Of a DNA stretch of 64,000 nucleotides, positions 42,530 through 53,719 are shown in pieces (position 1 is the stretch's first letter; each line of letters starts with the position of its first letter). The DNA lies in the NCBI GenBank assembly GCA_030549175.1, contig JAUKUA010000001.1, positions 496,001-560,000 of the forward strand. Direction: 5' to 3'. The stretch is from Lasiosphaeris hirsuta. Lineage: Eukaryota > Ascomycota > Sordariomycetes > Sordariales > Lasiosphaeriaceae. The notes beneath the pieces were generated by a model, which ran no database searches, was not told the origin of the DNA, and saw nothing but the letters and a program-made list of their open reading frames with translations. The translations under genes and the position numbers were made by a program.

Positions 42530-45500
42530 TCATGTGTCCTCGGCATTCACCATCTCCTTGATCTGCGCCTCGGCGCGCGTCTTCAGCGTCTCCATCGTCT
42601 GCTGGTGGGTCATGTGGTTGTAGCGGTGCTGGTCCAGCTGGCTCTTGCCCATCGATGTGCTGACGGGCTGGAGTGCCGTCAGGTCGTGCACCATGACGCC
42701 GCTGACGGACGCGAAGCTCGCCAGCTCGGCCTGGCCAAACCTGTCAAAGTTCTTGTGGCCACCCCCACCGCCGCCCTTGCCGGCGCTGGCGTTGATGCCC
42801 GCCTTGACCTGCGCGCTGCGCTGCATGACGGCCTGCTGGACGGCGCCGGCCACGTCTGGCGCGCAGGTCCGGTCGACGGCCAGCTGGATCTGCTCGTTGA
42901 GCTTCGACGTCAGCTGCCCCTTGCGGTTGCCGCAGCAGGAGAAGGCCGCCTTGAGCGACTGCCAGGCGCTGAGCGGGTTGGCGAGCGCGTGCACGGCGCC
43001 GAGGGCCGACGCGAACAGGTGCGCGTGGGCGGCGTTGGTGACCTGCGGCATCTGCGGCACCAGCGAGAAGAAGAGCGACGTCAGCGGCAGCTGCGAGAGC
43101 TTCTCGGCCACCGGGATCGGGTCGGGGAAACGCGGCTGCGTCCCCGTGAAGCAGTAGATCTCGTTGCACAGGTCGAACTGCAGGGACATGCCGATGGCCT
43201 CGAGCACCTTGTCGTCGACGAGCCAGCTTTCCGGGGGCGCGGCGAGCCCGTGGGGTAGTTCCAGGTAGCGCTCGAGGCCGGCATAGAGCACGCCACACGC
43301 CGCGGCGGCGCTCGCGCCGGGGCCGGCCACCTCGTGCATCAGCACCATCTTCCCGACGGCGTTCCAGAACATGCGGGCGCGGACGGCGAACGGCAGGCAC
43401 GACAGGATGAAGTACATGTCGTAGTCGGCAATCTTGTTGGTGCCCAGCGGCGACGGGCCAAAGTAGCCGAGCGTCGCGACCATCTTGGCCGTGCGCGGGA
43501 TGCCCTCGCAGACGATGACGGTGCCCGCCTTCGGGTTCGCTTCGTCGAGCTGGGGGAAGGTGACGAAGCGCCGCAGAGGCATCTCCTTGGTCAGAGTCTT
43601 GGCGGCGGCGGCAGCGCTGCCGTTGGCAGCCGACTCGATGCCGCCGAACAGGCCGGCGCCGACGGGGAAGCGGACCACGCCCCAAGACGCTGTCGTCGCC
43701 GCGGCCGGCCCAGCCTGGCGCAGCGCCTGGGCGGCCGCCTTGGCGCTTGGCATGCGGCCGCCGTCGCCGCTGCCGTTTGGCTCCTCTCCTGGGGCATCTT
43801 GGCAAGCGCTGGAGACGTCGAACGCCGGGAAGGTAGCCTGTGCCGCCCAGGATCGCAGACTCTGCAGGTTGGCCTCGGCGACGTTGGCAAAGAGGAGGCT
43901 GGTGCCGCCCTTGAGCAGGAGCGCCGTCTCCCACGCGTCGAGAAGGTCCCACGGGTTCCTGGCATCCCCGCCGAAGTAGGTAAAGGCGTTGGCGAAGACG
44001 ATGACGGTCTGGCCAAGGTACGACGCGAGTACGTTCCGCTTCGTCACGGGGCTCTCGTACGACGCCGTCAGGCTGAGGTTGAAGATGTCGAGCTTGGTGT
44101 GCAGACGGCCACGCAGGAGCTCGATGATCTGGTGGATGGCGTGGTTCGGCGTGCTCGAGTTGACGACCAGCAGCACCGATGGGTCCGGGCTCAGGTGGTA
44201 GATGCCCGAGATCTGCATGCGCATCTGGTGCTTCTGGACCGACCGCATCTGCCCGGTTAGGGGATCGGCTAGGAGGAGCTCGAGCGTGAGGTAGCCGTCG
44301 CTGAACTCCATGACGTGGTCGTTGACGCTGAACTCCTGGTCGATGGTGACGACGGAGAAAGGCTCGGCTTCGTCGAGCTCGTCGACTGCCTCATCCGGCT
44401 TCTCTGCAGTCGCGTACGTGAGCGCGAAGAACCGTTGGGGGTCCGACAGCTTCGTCCCACAGGCTCGCCGGAGCCGCGTCTCGCTGCCGTAGGCCATTGT
44501 CGAGTCGTTGTGTACCTAGCCGTCCGAAGAGGTTTGCGCACGTCAGTTGCCCGTCAGTTGCCCGTCAGTTTTACCCTTCCTCTCTCCCCCGTCTTTTTTA
44601 TAGCGAGGAGATAGTTGAGCGAAAAAAAAAAACTCACCTGCCACTTGAAGCGGACCTTGTCTCCCTTCGCGACGCAGTCAAGATACGTAGGCGCATCTAG
44701 CTTGAGGGGATATCTGATCTGGATCTTCACGCCGGCCGAGAAGTTGAGGATCGGCCTACTGAGGCGCTCGTCAAAGAGAGCGACCAGGTTGACCGATTCA
44801 TCGATCCGTAGACAGCTCCCGGGTGCCCTTTCGCTCCATTCGTTGCGGATCAGGGCGCGCAGGATGCCGGGAAGCGTGACTTCCTGTGACGGCTGGATCG
44901 AGAAGGGCAGCTGCAGAGGCTCGGTCGTCACGGGGTCGAGCCACTGTGTGGCCTGGATGAGAAGCTGGAGGGACCGAGTGGAAGGTGACGGCATGCCGCC
45001 GCGGTTTCGAACCCGGATGTTGTGCACCAGGATGTGCTCGCCCGGCTCATTGATGCCGTCGTGGTTCTCATCGACAATGTCGAAGTGAACAACCTCGAGA
45101 ATGTACACGGCAGGGTAGGTGGCTTCGGACAGGTCGCCTCGGATGACCTTGATCTGGACGCTACCGTGAGGGGCTCTGGAAAATGATGCGCATTTTCATG
45201 TTAGCCATGGATACTGCTGCGTTCAGACGCGTGTCGGGCAAAAAGTTCCCACTCACGATCTTCCAGCGCCCAGGTAGCCCGGCGCGGGATTTCCTGGCGG
45301 CCCGTTGTGTCCATTCCGACCACCGGGCATTGACCCTGCTCTATCACCATCCGACCTAATTTTTTTTCCCCGGCGGCGCCGACGGTGGTTAGCTGTGTTT
45401 TGCGTCGGCGGCATGACGATTGGTACTGGTGGTGAGCCTTACCAAACATATCCATCGCCGCCCCTGCCTCCACGCCCGCCCTCGCCGGGCATCCCGTGAT

Positions 45501-46202
45501 CGCCGCTGTCTCCGCCCTGGCCGCCGCTCACGTCAAATTCTAGCGGAAGCAGCAGGTCCGTGTCATCCTCATGGACGGTGACAAAGACATTGCCGCCGGG
45601 CGCGCCATCAGCACCGCTCGAGCCCGCACCAGCACTGCACCATTGGGCGAACCGGCCCCGCGTCAGCTCAAGTCCTTGCCTAGGTAAAGGGTTCCAACAT
45701 GACTAGCTTGGGTGCACTAACTCTCCGCCCCTGCCTCCGTCTCCGCCGTCCTCGCCGGAGCGGTACTTTGTTGCGTCCCTGCCCGGTCGCCCCGACCCTC
45801 CCGACTGGCCGTTGTCTCCGCGGCCGCCATTGCCGCCCCTCCCACCCCTGGCCTTGAGCAAGAGCCGTTCGGACCGGTCGACCTTCAACGTGAGGCCGGT
45901 ATGGGCGCCCTCGCCCGTTGCCTGCACGATCCCTGGCTCGGCTTCCGAGTACGCGAGCCGGACTCGGATGTCGGTGGCTGGTGTGCCGACCGTCGGGGAG
46001 CCGGCCGATCGACCGGGCTCGCCATTGTAGCCGACAGGCGCTGCGCCAGACCACACGGATCAGCCCAAGTTCAACCACGTTCGTAAGGGATCTGCCCTCG
46101 CCGTGGTACCTTACCCTCGACGGCCCGACGATCGAAGAACTCGGGAGCAGGAAGGCCATCTCGCCCGCTCGTGTCGATGATCTTGTAATCCCGCCCGGCC
46201 AT
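42530..46202 (-). CDS. Large Gly-rich (collagen-like) multidomain protein, six exons
   Basis: Exons 46202-46115, 46040-45722, 45634-45443, 45355-45257, 45175-44638 and 44515-42530 join to 1073 aa; introns are 74, 87, 87, 81 and 122 nt, and the joined length is divisible by three. The N-terminus reads MAGRDYKIIDTSGRDGLPAP, followed by Gly-rich repeats (ARGGRGGNGGRGDNGQ; GEGGRGGRGGDG; DGAPGGN) interleaved with short beta-like segments such as GRDATKYRSG and VTVHEDDTDLLLPLEF. The middle has EVVHFDIVDENHDGINEPGE and then NRGGMPSPS, an Ig-like look. The C-terminal 650 aa contains KLDIFNLSLTASYESPVTKR and NAFTYFGGDARNPWDLLDAW, which recur in a fungal family of unknown function. No signal peptide. 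Role unknown. Confidence 0.85.
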
Positions 46203-46932
46203 GATGACGCAAAGTGAAAGCTTCCTCTCAACTGAGAAGGCAAAAATATAAATAAAATAAAAAAACCCCCAAAAAAAACACAACAGGTGCCGGGGCGAAG
46301 TGGCGCGTCGAGGGGTCCTGCGGCTGCTATAAGAGAAGGGCGTTTCCCTCGATCCCCGAGGGCTGATGGGGCTGCCCTGAATGCCAAGCTGCCACCAAAT
46401 TTGCAACTCTACACAAGGCGCCTAGGCGCGCGCCGTCTCGCATGATGGCGCATAAAACCCTTGGGCGCGCAATGTTGGAGCCTGGTGAGCTGAAGCTGAA
46501 CGAGGTCAATATATATGCAAGCCATTTTTCGCTTTATTCATTTTTGGTCTACTGCCATTTGCATCTCTCATTAGAGCCTCGTCTCGAAGCCGGCCACACC
46601 CAACACGGCAACACAGACAGAGAGCACTGGGTCAAAGCTAGTGCCGAAAGGGACTGAAAATTTGGACCCTTGCGCCACCACTCATCATTGGCAGGGGGGG
46701 GGGGACTTGCTAGGGGACTTGCTGGGGAAGAAGTGGCTGGCTCTTATACGGCTGCTGGTGGTCACATGTAGATTTCACCGCTGCCGCAGAGTTCCCTTCG
46801 TCATTGTCTCCTTTGCACATATACCGCAAAATCTTGCCGATACCCCCGCGGGAGATCTCAGAGGTCTAGACCCCTCCTTTCTTGGAAAGGAACTCCTCCT
46901 CCTCCCCTCCTCCCCCTTCCCCTCAAAACAAA
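46203..46932. promoter_or_regulatory. Bidirectional promoter region of the divergent pair
   Basis: A 730-bp gap separates the start codons of the Gly-rich gene (minus) and the 345-aa gene (plus), so their promoters must lie here. It contains an 11-G run at 46694-46704 and an A-rich stretch at 46248-46281. No specific factor site can be assigned. Confidence 0.5.
46694..46704. repeat. Run of 11 G
   Basis: Homopolymer within the divergent promoter region. Confidence 0.95.
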
Positions 46933-48084
46933 ATGCCAATCAAGAAAAAGGAAGCCAAGTGGCAACCCAACCCAGAGGATCTCCCGCAGCCGCCGTCGTA
47001 CCAACCCGTCCGGGCCCCGATCATCTTCGAAGCCACGGGTATCCCCGCCATCAGTTCGCGCGATCTCAGCTACTTCTTCAACCTCGCTGCGTCTCTGTAC
47101 AATGACGACCCTAGCGAGCCCGTCGTCGACCATGTCAATGCCCCGCCGCCGCCATTCTTTACCGACAGCCCAAGCAACCCAGGCCCCGGCACCTCGGGGT
47201 CGGACCAGGTGGACATGAGGGCGGTGCTGGTGCTCTCGCTCTTTCGCCAGACCCTGACGCACATAACCCCCATCGCCGAGCGCTTCCATCTCGGACCCGC
47301 AGACCGGCAGCCGCTGTACGCGCTGACAGCACAGCCGAGCCCCCGCTCGGCCGCCGAGTTCAACGAGCTCTGCATCAAGCGTCGCGACCCAATCGCGGGC
47401 GTCTGGCACAATGTCTGTACCTCGGACATTGAGCCGAATCTCAACCTCGGCCGATCGGGCCACTACAGGGTCGCGTCGCTCACCATGGATGCCGTGCCCG
47501 TCTGGAGGCGCGTAGCCTCGGGCAAGGTCACGTCCGAGACATCCGAGACCGGCAGGGGCAACAAGCTGTGCATCTGGTGGGGCGACCGCGGCTCGCTCGG
47601 CCCTCTGGGCGATACCTACGGCATGTGGTTCGAATCAGGTGGCGAGGCGGGCACCGTCGAGGCCTCGTACGTTGTGCAGTGGGGTGGTTTCGAGAGTTCG
47701 GAGCCGGGCGTGGTCAGTGTAAGTTTGAATTAGCCACCGTCGCCTCTTCCCTTGCGCCGCATGTTCCGTTCGGGTCACGAATCGAGTGCTGACATGGGAG
47801 GGGGGACATGCCCCCCCCCCCCCCAATCACAGGTAAAACCGGCTGTGAAGGACGCAAGCGGGCAGTTCGTGGATCCGCGCTTCCTCCAAGAGGACCTCGC
47901 AACCCTGTATTTCCACGGCGACGGTCGGCCACCGCAGTTCGTCTGCCGGAGCTCAGCTGCGCTGATCCGGCTTGACTTTATCATGGCTGGGCTCATGACG
48001 GTACTTGCGCTTGAGACTCGAAAGTTGGGGGAGGAGGCGAGGCGGATGGCTCAGGCCATGGGCTTGAGACATGTTCCCTACTGA
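46933..48084 (+). CDS. Hypothetical 345-aa protein divergent from the Gly-rich gene
   Basis: Two exons (46933-47718, 47833-48084) with a 114-nt intron (GTAAGT...CACAG) that contains a 14-C run. The product starts MPIKKKEAKWQPNPEDLPQP and ends MGLRHVPY. Visible features: a basic N-terminus, a Pro/Gly-rich linker, a probably beta-rich middle with CIWWGDRGSLGPLGDTYGMW, and a C-terminal helical part (LIRLDFIMAGLMTVLALETR) that could be amphipathic or membrane-touching. I do not recognise the family. Conserved-looking composition, a good intron and its tight divergent placement suggest a functional link to the Gly-rich protein. Confidence 0.75.
47811..47824. repeat. Run of 14 C inside an intron
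   Basis: It lies 8 nt before the acceptor of the only intron of the 345-aa gene, where a polypyrimidine tract would be expected. Confidence 0.95.
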
Positions 48085-48479
48085 GCGCAGATTCACGGCC
48101 TTTTATCGGGGATGCATCCGTTTACCTAGCAAGAATAACATTACGGGCAGACGGATGCAGAAGCCGCCGTCCGGGGTGATACCTGTGACCCCGCATCTTC
48201 GCCTTGTCATCAGAGTCGGACATATCGCGGCCCTCCGTCAACAGTGATCGAGGGGCAGTCAAAACCCGCAGTTATAGGATACCCTGGCCTAGATAGAAAA
48301 GAGCACTTGACCATACACATACACAGCGAGAGCCTGGCCTCCCAAGGTCGCAGAGTGCAATAAATCCCCAAGTAGTACACCTGGTGATGCTAGCGCCGCG
48401 TGCTTGAGCAGAAGTTCACATATCCGCTTGCAATGGATCGAGACCCACTGAACCACCTGTTTCCCCTGAATTTTGCCAG
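48085..48479. other. Intergenic between convergent genes
   Basis: No gene supported. Confidence 0.4.
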
Positions 48480-50063
48480 TTAGCGGTAATTAGGGTGGGG
48501 GTGGTGATTGAGCATCAAGGTAACGAAGTCAGTCTTCTTGAAAACTGCGCGCGTGAGAGGACAACTGCCAATCTCTTGGTCATATTCCCAATAGGAGTGT
48601 GCCGGAATGTGTGCACCAGCCTCGATGAGAAATCGTACCTGCTCAACTTCATTACCATTAGCGGCTATGAGGAGAGCGGTCTTGTTGTAGAGGTCTCTGG
48701 CGTCGACAGAGACTCCGTCGTCCGGTAGAAACTTGGCCAAGTCGAAGAGCCCAGTCCTGACGAATCGATGGAACAGCCTCCTACCCACATATTTCTTGAA
48801 GTCCTCGGAATCCACCTTCATAAGAACACGTCTGGTGAAACCATGGTCGCCGATTGAGGCTATGTCCTCGGCGACGCTTCTGAAGTCCACGTCGCGGTCC
48901 AAAGGTTCGTTAAGCACCGGAGCACGCTTGGTGCAGATTGCTGATTCGAAGACATATTTGGCAAAAGCATGGACCGTGGGAATTTGTAGTTCCATGAAAC
49001 GTTGGAGGAAAGCCAAGTACTGGTGCTTGATGATCCATCCGTCCATTTTCGCCTCGCCAAGACCATTGTTGGATGCGAAGAAGGCAGTGAGCGCAAAAAG
49101 CGCTGGTAGTGCACTTGTAGCGGGGGACGAGGTATCCAGGATCTGCTCGAGTTTCCCAGAGAGGTCACCTTCTCTTCGCTCAGGGACGAACCCCTAGAAC
49201 TGTGTGGCAAACTCCGCAACACTTTGGGCGGGGAATCCAAGAAGATCTGAGAGCACTTTCCGTCTCTCGACGAGATTGCTAGAGGACGCGGCACCCTGAG
49301 AGTCGTGTGAATTCTCGCTGGAGAAGGTATTTCACGACGCCAGCTATGATAATCTATCCATAGGGTTAGCAGACATGAACCCAGGAACAGACATCTTCGT
49401 AAACTTACCAGGCTGTTCCTCAATCACAGCCAGAACTTGAAACCATGGTAGGTTTGCGATTGGGCTTTGGTGCAAATTAACACCAATGCCGGCGTCTACG
49501 ACGTCAATACCCAAAGGGCTAGCAAGGGATTGAACAGGCCCTTGCCCCAATCGACGGGGACTGAGGATGTGAAAGTGTGAGAAAGTGGTCCCAGAGGTCC
49601 AACGCCTCTTGAGGTTCATGTTGCACTGGACTGGGGGTTCTCCAGGAAAACAGGACTGGCTGCTTGCAGTGGTCATTAGCGAGATTCGTGGAGTGTGCTC
49701 GAGCTTACCGTACTTACCAATGGCAAGCCCAAAATCGGGCCATTCCCCAGGATCGTCAGATACCATCGTTGTGTATTGGGGGAGAAACGAGGAAACCGTT
49801 ACCAGTCCAGTATCTACCCTGCATTGCGCTTGCTCGAGGATTTGGGGGAACCATACATATAATACGGAAATTGTGTGTTCCCCAAGAGGCTCACTGGCAG
49901 TCAGCACACACACGTAGTCCCCCTTTCTGGTAGGAAAGTGAAACGTGAGCTCGGGAGCCCGTGGGCCTGGGCCCCTGGGCTGCCATCCGGCCCCATCCTG
50001 GTTGGTCGGCGAGCCCCAAGACTCCTGCTTACGACAGCGCGGCTCTGAACCTACCCACGCCAC
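48480..50063 (-). pseudogene. Ankyrin-repeat protein gene, damaged or of unresolved exon structure
   Basis: The C-terminal frame (stop at 48480, open upstream to a TAG at 49196-49194) includes DARDLYNKTALLIAANGNEV followed by EQVRFLIEAGAHIP, one to two ankyrin repeats. Upstream of the TAG the same frame continues for about 45 codons (SHDSQGAASSSNLVERRKVL). An intron with GTAAGT, GCTAACC and ATCATAG signals (about 49407-49345) joins WFQVLAVIEEQP to AGVVKYLLQRE, but the next junction needs a one-base shift. Further upstream the frame to 50063 begins at a non-ATG codon and may contain another intron (donor near 49712). Either a TTCTAG acceptor at 49194 removes the stop, or the gene is broken. 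Ankyrin proteins mediate protein binding, often in fungal cell-death receptors. Confidence 0.5.
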
Positions 50064-50900
50064 GCCAAAAGTACACCAGGACCGTCAGTCTACCCTGTCA
50101 CTGATCACGATGCCATATCTGAAAAAACAAAATGTAGCAGAATTGTCTCAACGGGGCACCCAAGAGGCACTCGGTGCGCGAGATATCTCCCTACCTTAAG
50201 GCATAAGTATAAAATCACCTCCAATTCCTTCCTCTGCTGTAACGATCATCTTCCTCCATCAAAGCATAATCCCCGCCCCTTTGCACCCGAGACTCACATA
50301 TCAGCCTCCGTCCAACGCGACATCTGTTTCCCGCTCTCCAAAGAACCATCCCAGGTCTTTCTTATCTTACCGTCACACAGAATACCCTATCACAACCAAG
50401 ATATTCAGAATGCCCAAGTCATCGTCTTCTTTCTCTTCAATGATGGTAGAAACCTCTGGATCTCGCTCCCCAACCGTCACAGGGTGAGTCATCCATTCCC
50501 CTCTACTTCACACTCGCTTCCTTGCTACCGGCAAGAGCAAGAGAGCACAATGCAAAGATGTAGCAATATTGATTGTACTGGTAGTAATACTGGCCCAGAT
50601 ACTGCGACTCATCCTCCAATGCCGTATCTATATCGGCAAGGAGGCAGGTCGATGCCTCCATTGACAAGAGGTGCGTGGTTTCTTCGATAGGTGTCGACGA
50701 AGACGCCCGGCCATCCCATCGTGAGCGATTCGTAGGCGTGTTGTAGTCAGGATTGGGTTCGGCAATGGCGTTCTTGTCGCCCACGTGCGCTGGGAATGGG
50801 AAAATGAAAAGAAAGAAGAAGGCTTGGAGAGGGAGAAAGTCGTGGCCTTCACCACCGGAGCACCGGTGGGTGCTATTACTCGGACAGGACCTAGCTGCCC
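50064..50900. other. Intergenic with a possible orphan first exon
   Basis: An ATG at 50411 opens MPKSSSSFSSMMVETSGSRS and reaches a GTGAGT donor at 50486; a Ser-rich start of this kind occurs in small fungal stress/conidiation proteins, but no second exon can be found. A minus-strand frame at 50503-50784 starts at GTG and ends with a hydrophobic tail. Neither is supported enough to call a gene. Confidence 0.25.
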
Positions 50901-52002
50901 AGGCAGTGGGAGAGGGGAGCTAATCTATTAAAGTATTACCCCTAATAGGATATCTCTTATTATTACCCGGTATACCTGGCATATATATTATTAAAATCGT
51001 CAACGTTATAACCAGTTCTCTTAGCCTCTGGGTTAGATATTGCGGTGTACTATAGCTTATAAAACATGATAGCGGTACTAATAGAAATAGGTATTTACCT
51101 CGCCTACGAGGGATATACCTTATGTTTAGCGACTGGCCACGGAACAACGGAGACTATCATAGAGGAAGCTCTTACCGGCTCGCCGGGGTTTAACTTGACG
51201 TTGTCCCGGATCTATAAAGAGAAATTTACATATATATCTCCCCAATTTTACGAAAATAAAAGTAGGCTTATAGCGGGCTTACGTATTTTAAATTCCTAAG
51301 TTACAATATAGCCAACAACGGCCTGTAATCTCTCTCCTACGGTCGCGCACAGTGGTATTTGGACTGGAAAAGGTCGAATTTGATACGTTTGAAGGCCTAA
51401 AATTGATCTGTAACGACGATATTAGCGTTGAGGGATACGTTGGGTGGATATCGCGGACCGCTGTTGTTGTATTATGGATATAGATAATTGAAGATGTTGA
51501 AGTTGGCATGTAGAAGACTTGAAGGCGGTGAAAATCAGGGGGTGATTTTCCCATACATGAAAACCGGGAGGAAGGGCTCTATTCCTATTGGATCAAACGT
51601 GTGGAATATGGTTTGACCCTCGGTCATTCGGTGTTGTAGATGGACCCCTTCCATTTACGCTCTGGGACTTGAATCAGTAGGTTACGATTCACTCTCGTCT
51701 TCTTTCAGTTGCCGAGTCTTAACGCGGGATTTCCCGTCATTGGACGATGGGAAGGTCGATTACTGAGCGCTTATAAGCTCATGCATGACCGCTAAGTGTC
51801 AGATCAGTAATCTGTACGACATCACTTCCGTGCGCCAATGCCGAAATTTTTGCTCCAGCGTACCTCTATACCGGGGACTCTAAACCGAGTATAAGGTATC
51901 CGCTACTGCCGAGGCCAATGTCAGTTTCCAGCAGTACTTTCCGGAGCATACCATCAACACCGATCGACATTCAAATATCGACTCCTCACTACCAACAACA
52001 CC
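50901..52002. other. AT-rich decayed DNA
   Basis: From about 50930 to 51300 the sequence is rich in TA and ATA words with stops in every frame, as in RIP-mutated repeats. No element family can be identified. The part from 51300 to 52002 is less biased and holds the promoter side of the next gene. Confidence 0.5.
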
Positions 52003-52858
52003 ATGACGTCTAAGCCTCCAGCAGCTTGCTGTGCCACCGGCCATGAGCACGGGTATGTCTTTCCGATACGGCTTACGCTTCAACCTAACATTGCCATTCA
52101 GAGGCACCCCAACCGGGACCCTTAATCGCCTCCCTGGCACCAATGTCTCGGCCTACCTCGCCGTACCGCCCCCCGACGCCCCTCCCCATCCCAAAACCGC
52201 CATCCTCTTTCTCCCCGACATACTCGGCCTCTGGCAGAACAATAAGCTCCTCGCCGACGGCTTCGCCGCCGCGGGCTACCTTGTCCTGCTCCCAGACATC
52301 TACAACGGCGACCCGTTCAAGCTACACAAGCCCTTCGCCGTCCTCGGGCCGACCGAGGACGCGCTCGTCGACTGGGCCGCCCACGGCTCTGACGGCAACA
52401 ACCCGCACACGGCCGAGCAGATGGACCCCATTGTCGCGGCCGCTATCGCGCACCTCCGCTCCGAGCACGGCATTGAGCGCGTCGGAGCGGTCGGCTACTG
52501 CTTCGGCGCCAAGTTCGTGGTGCGGTTCCTCGGCGCTGGTGGTACCGCCGCCGATGGTTCCAATAGGATTGACGTCGGCTTCTTGGCCCACCCCAGCTAC
52601 GTGACCGAGGATGAGCTGTGGGCGTCGCGCGGGCCGCTGAGTATCGCCGCCGCCGAGACGGACCTGATCTTCACGGTCGAGCTGCGTCAACGCACCGAGG
52701 AGATCCTGCGAAAGAAGGGCGAGGTATGGAGCATTTCGTTGTACAGCCAGGTCGCGCACGGGTTTGCCGTGCGGGGCGATCCGGAGAACAAGATCGACAT
52801 ATGGGCTGGGGACGAGGCGTTTGGGCAAGCAACAAGGTTCTTTGGGGCGTGGCTGTGA
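52003..52858 (+). CDS. Dienelactone hydrolase family protein
   Basis: Exons 52003-52052 and 52102-52858 with a 49-nt intron (GTATGT...CTAACATTG...TTCAG) give 268 aa. The N-terminus reads MTSKPPAACCATGHEHGG and leads to GTLNRLPGTNVSAYLAVPP. The dienelactone-hydrolase triad is visible: nucleophile Cys in VGAVGYCFGAKF, Asp probably in AAAETDLIF, His in QVAHGFAVRGD. Bacterial enzymes open dienelactones in catechol breakdown; fungal relatives have varied or unknown ester substrates. It stands alone, without aromatic-degradation neighbours. Intact. Confidence 0.92.
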
Positions 52859-53719
52859 CGGGTATCCCAGTGATACCTGAACTGCTGTAGTTTATTACGT
52901 AACTAGTCAGTCAGGAACGTGTAACGGGGCACTTGCCTTGTATCTAGGTTTAACGTATACAAAATGTGGTGCTTAGGCCGGGATGGATGACGCTCTCACT
53001 AAGACGCCTCGGGGATTATGGCCCATGCTGTCAACTGTAGGCGCCGGTACGGCTCGGTGCGGCCGCGGGGCATGGTAGCAATGTATTCAACCGTCAACAT
53101 CGGTTCAGACATAAAGCGCGACGCCCATTGCCGCCCGAGTCTATGTATGACGAAGAGCGTCTGGCTCGCCGGCATGCAGCCCTGAGCTGGAGGCACTCTC
53201 CCGGTGTGTGTTGATAGCAATCGTCTTTGGGGCATGGGTAGCCAACACGGCGCGCAGTTCTGTCCGAGCCCGCGAAGTGTTATCAATCCACGTGTACGAG
53301 GTTGGGACGCCATTTGAAGGGTCTCAGCTCTTCTCTCCTCGGCCCATCTATTTTGATCTGCCTGCTCTCGCAGAGGCGGCAAGATGTGGCGGAACTGGGG
53401 GGCATTGAGCCGGGCTGCGAGAGCAACTTGAGCGTCTTATTAGCGCAGATGGCTTTATTAGGAAGCGTCTGCTCATCGATTCCTCGCCAAGCTTCCTTGC
53501 CGTCGGCTCAGGTGAACTCTCATTCGATGGAATAAGACTGCTGCAAAATAAGATTTTAACCACCGGACCCCGCGTGAGTGAGGGGGGAGGGGGTCGAATG
53601 AACCGGGTGGTCGGGATTAGCGAAACGCCAATGTTCTGGGCCGAGAATAAAATGACCATTGGCACGTCCGCTCTGTGCAGTGGGCGTCTGTACAGCCAAC
53701 TCTGCAATCCCAAGCAAGC
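52859..53719. other. Intergenic, promoter side of the secreted esterase
   Basis: Frames on both strands without motif; no gene supported. Confidence 0.4.

Noticed and set aside
42605..44260. Long frames on the other strand and in a second minus frame across the Gly-rich gene (up to 402 codons)
   Set aside because: They are GC-rich shadows of the 1986-nt last exon, with Arg/Ala-rich nonsense composition and no motif.
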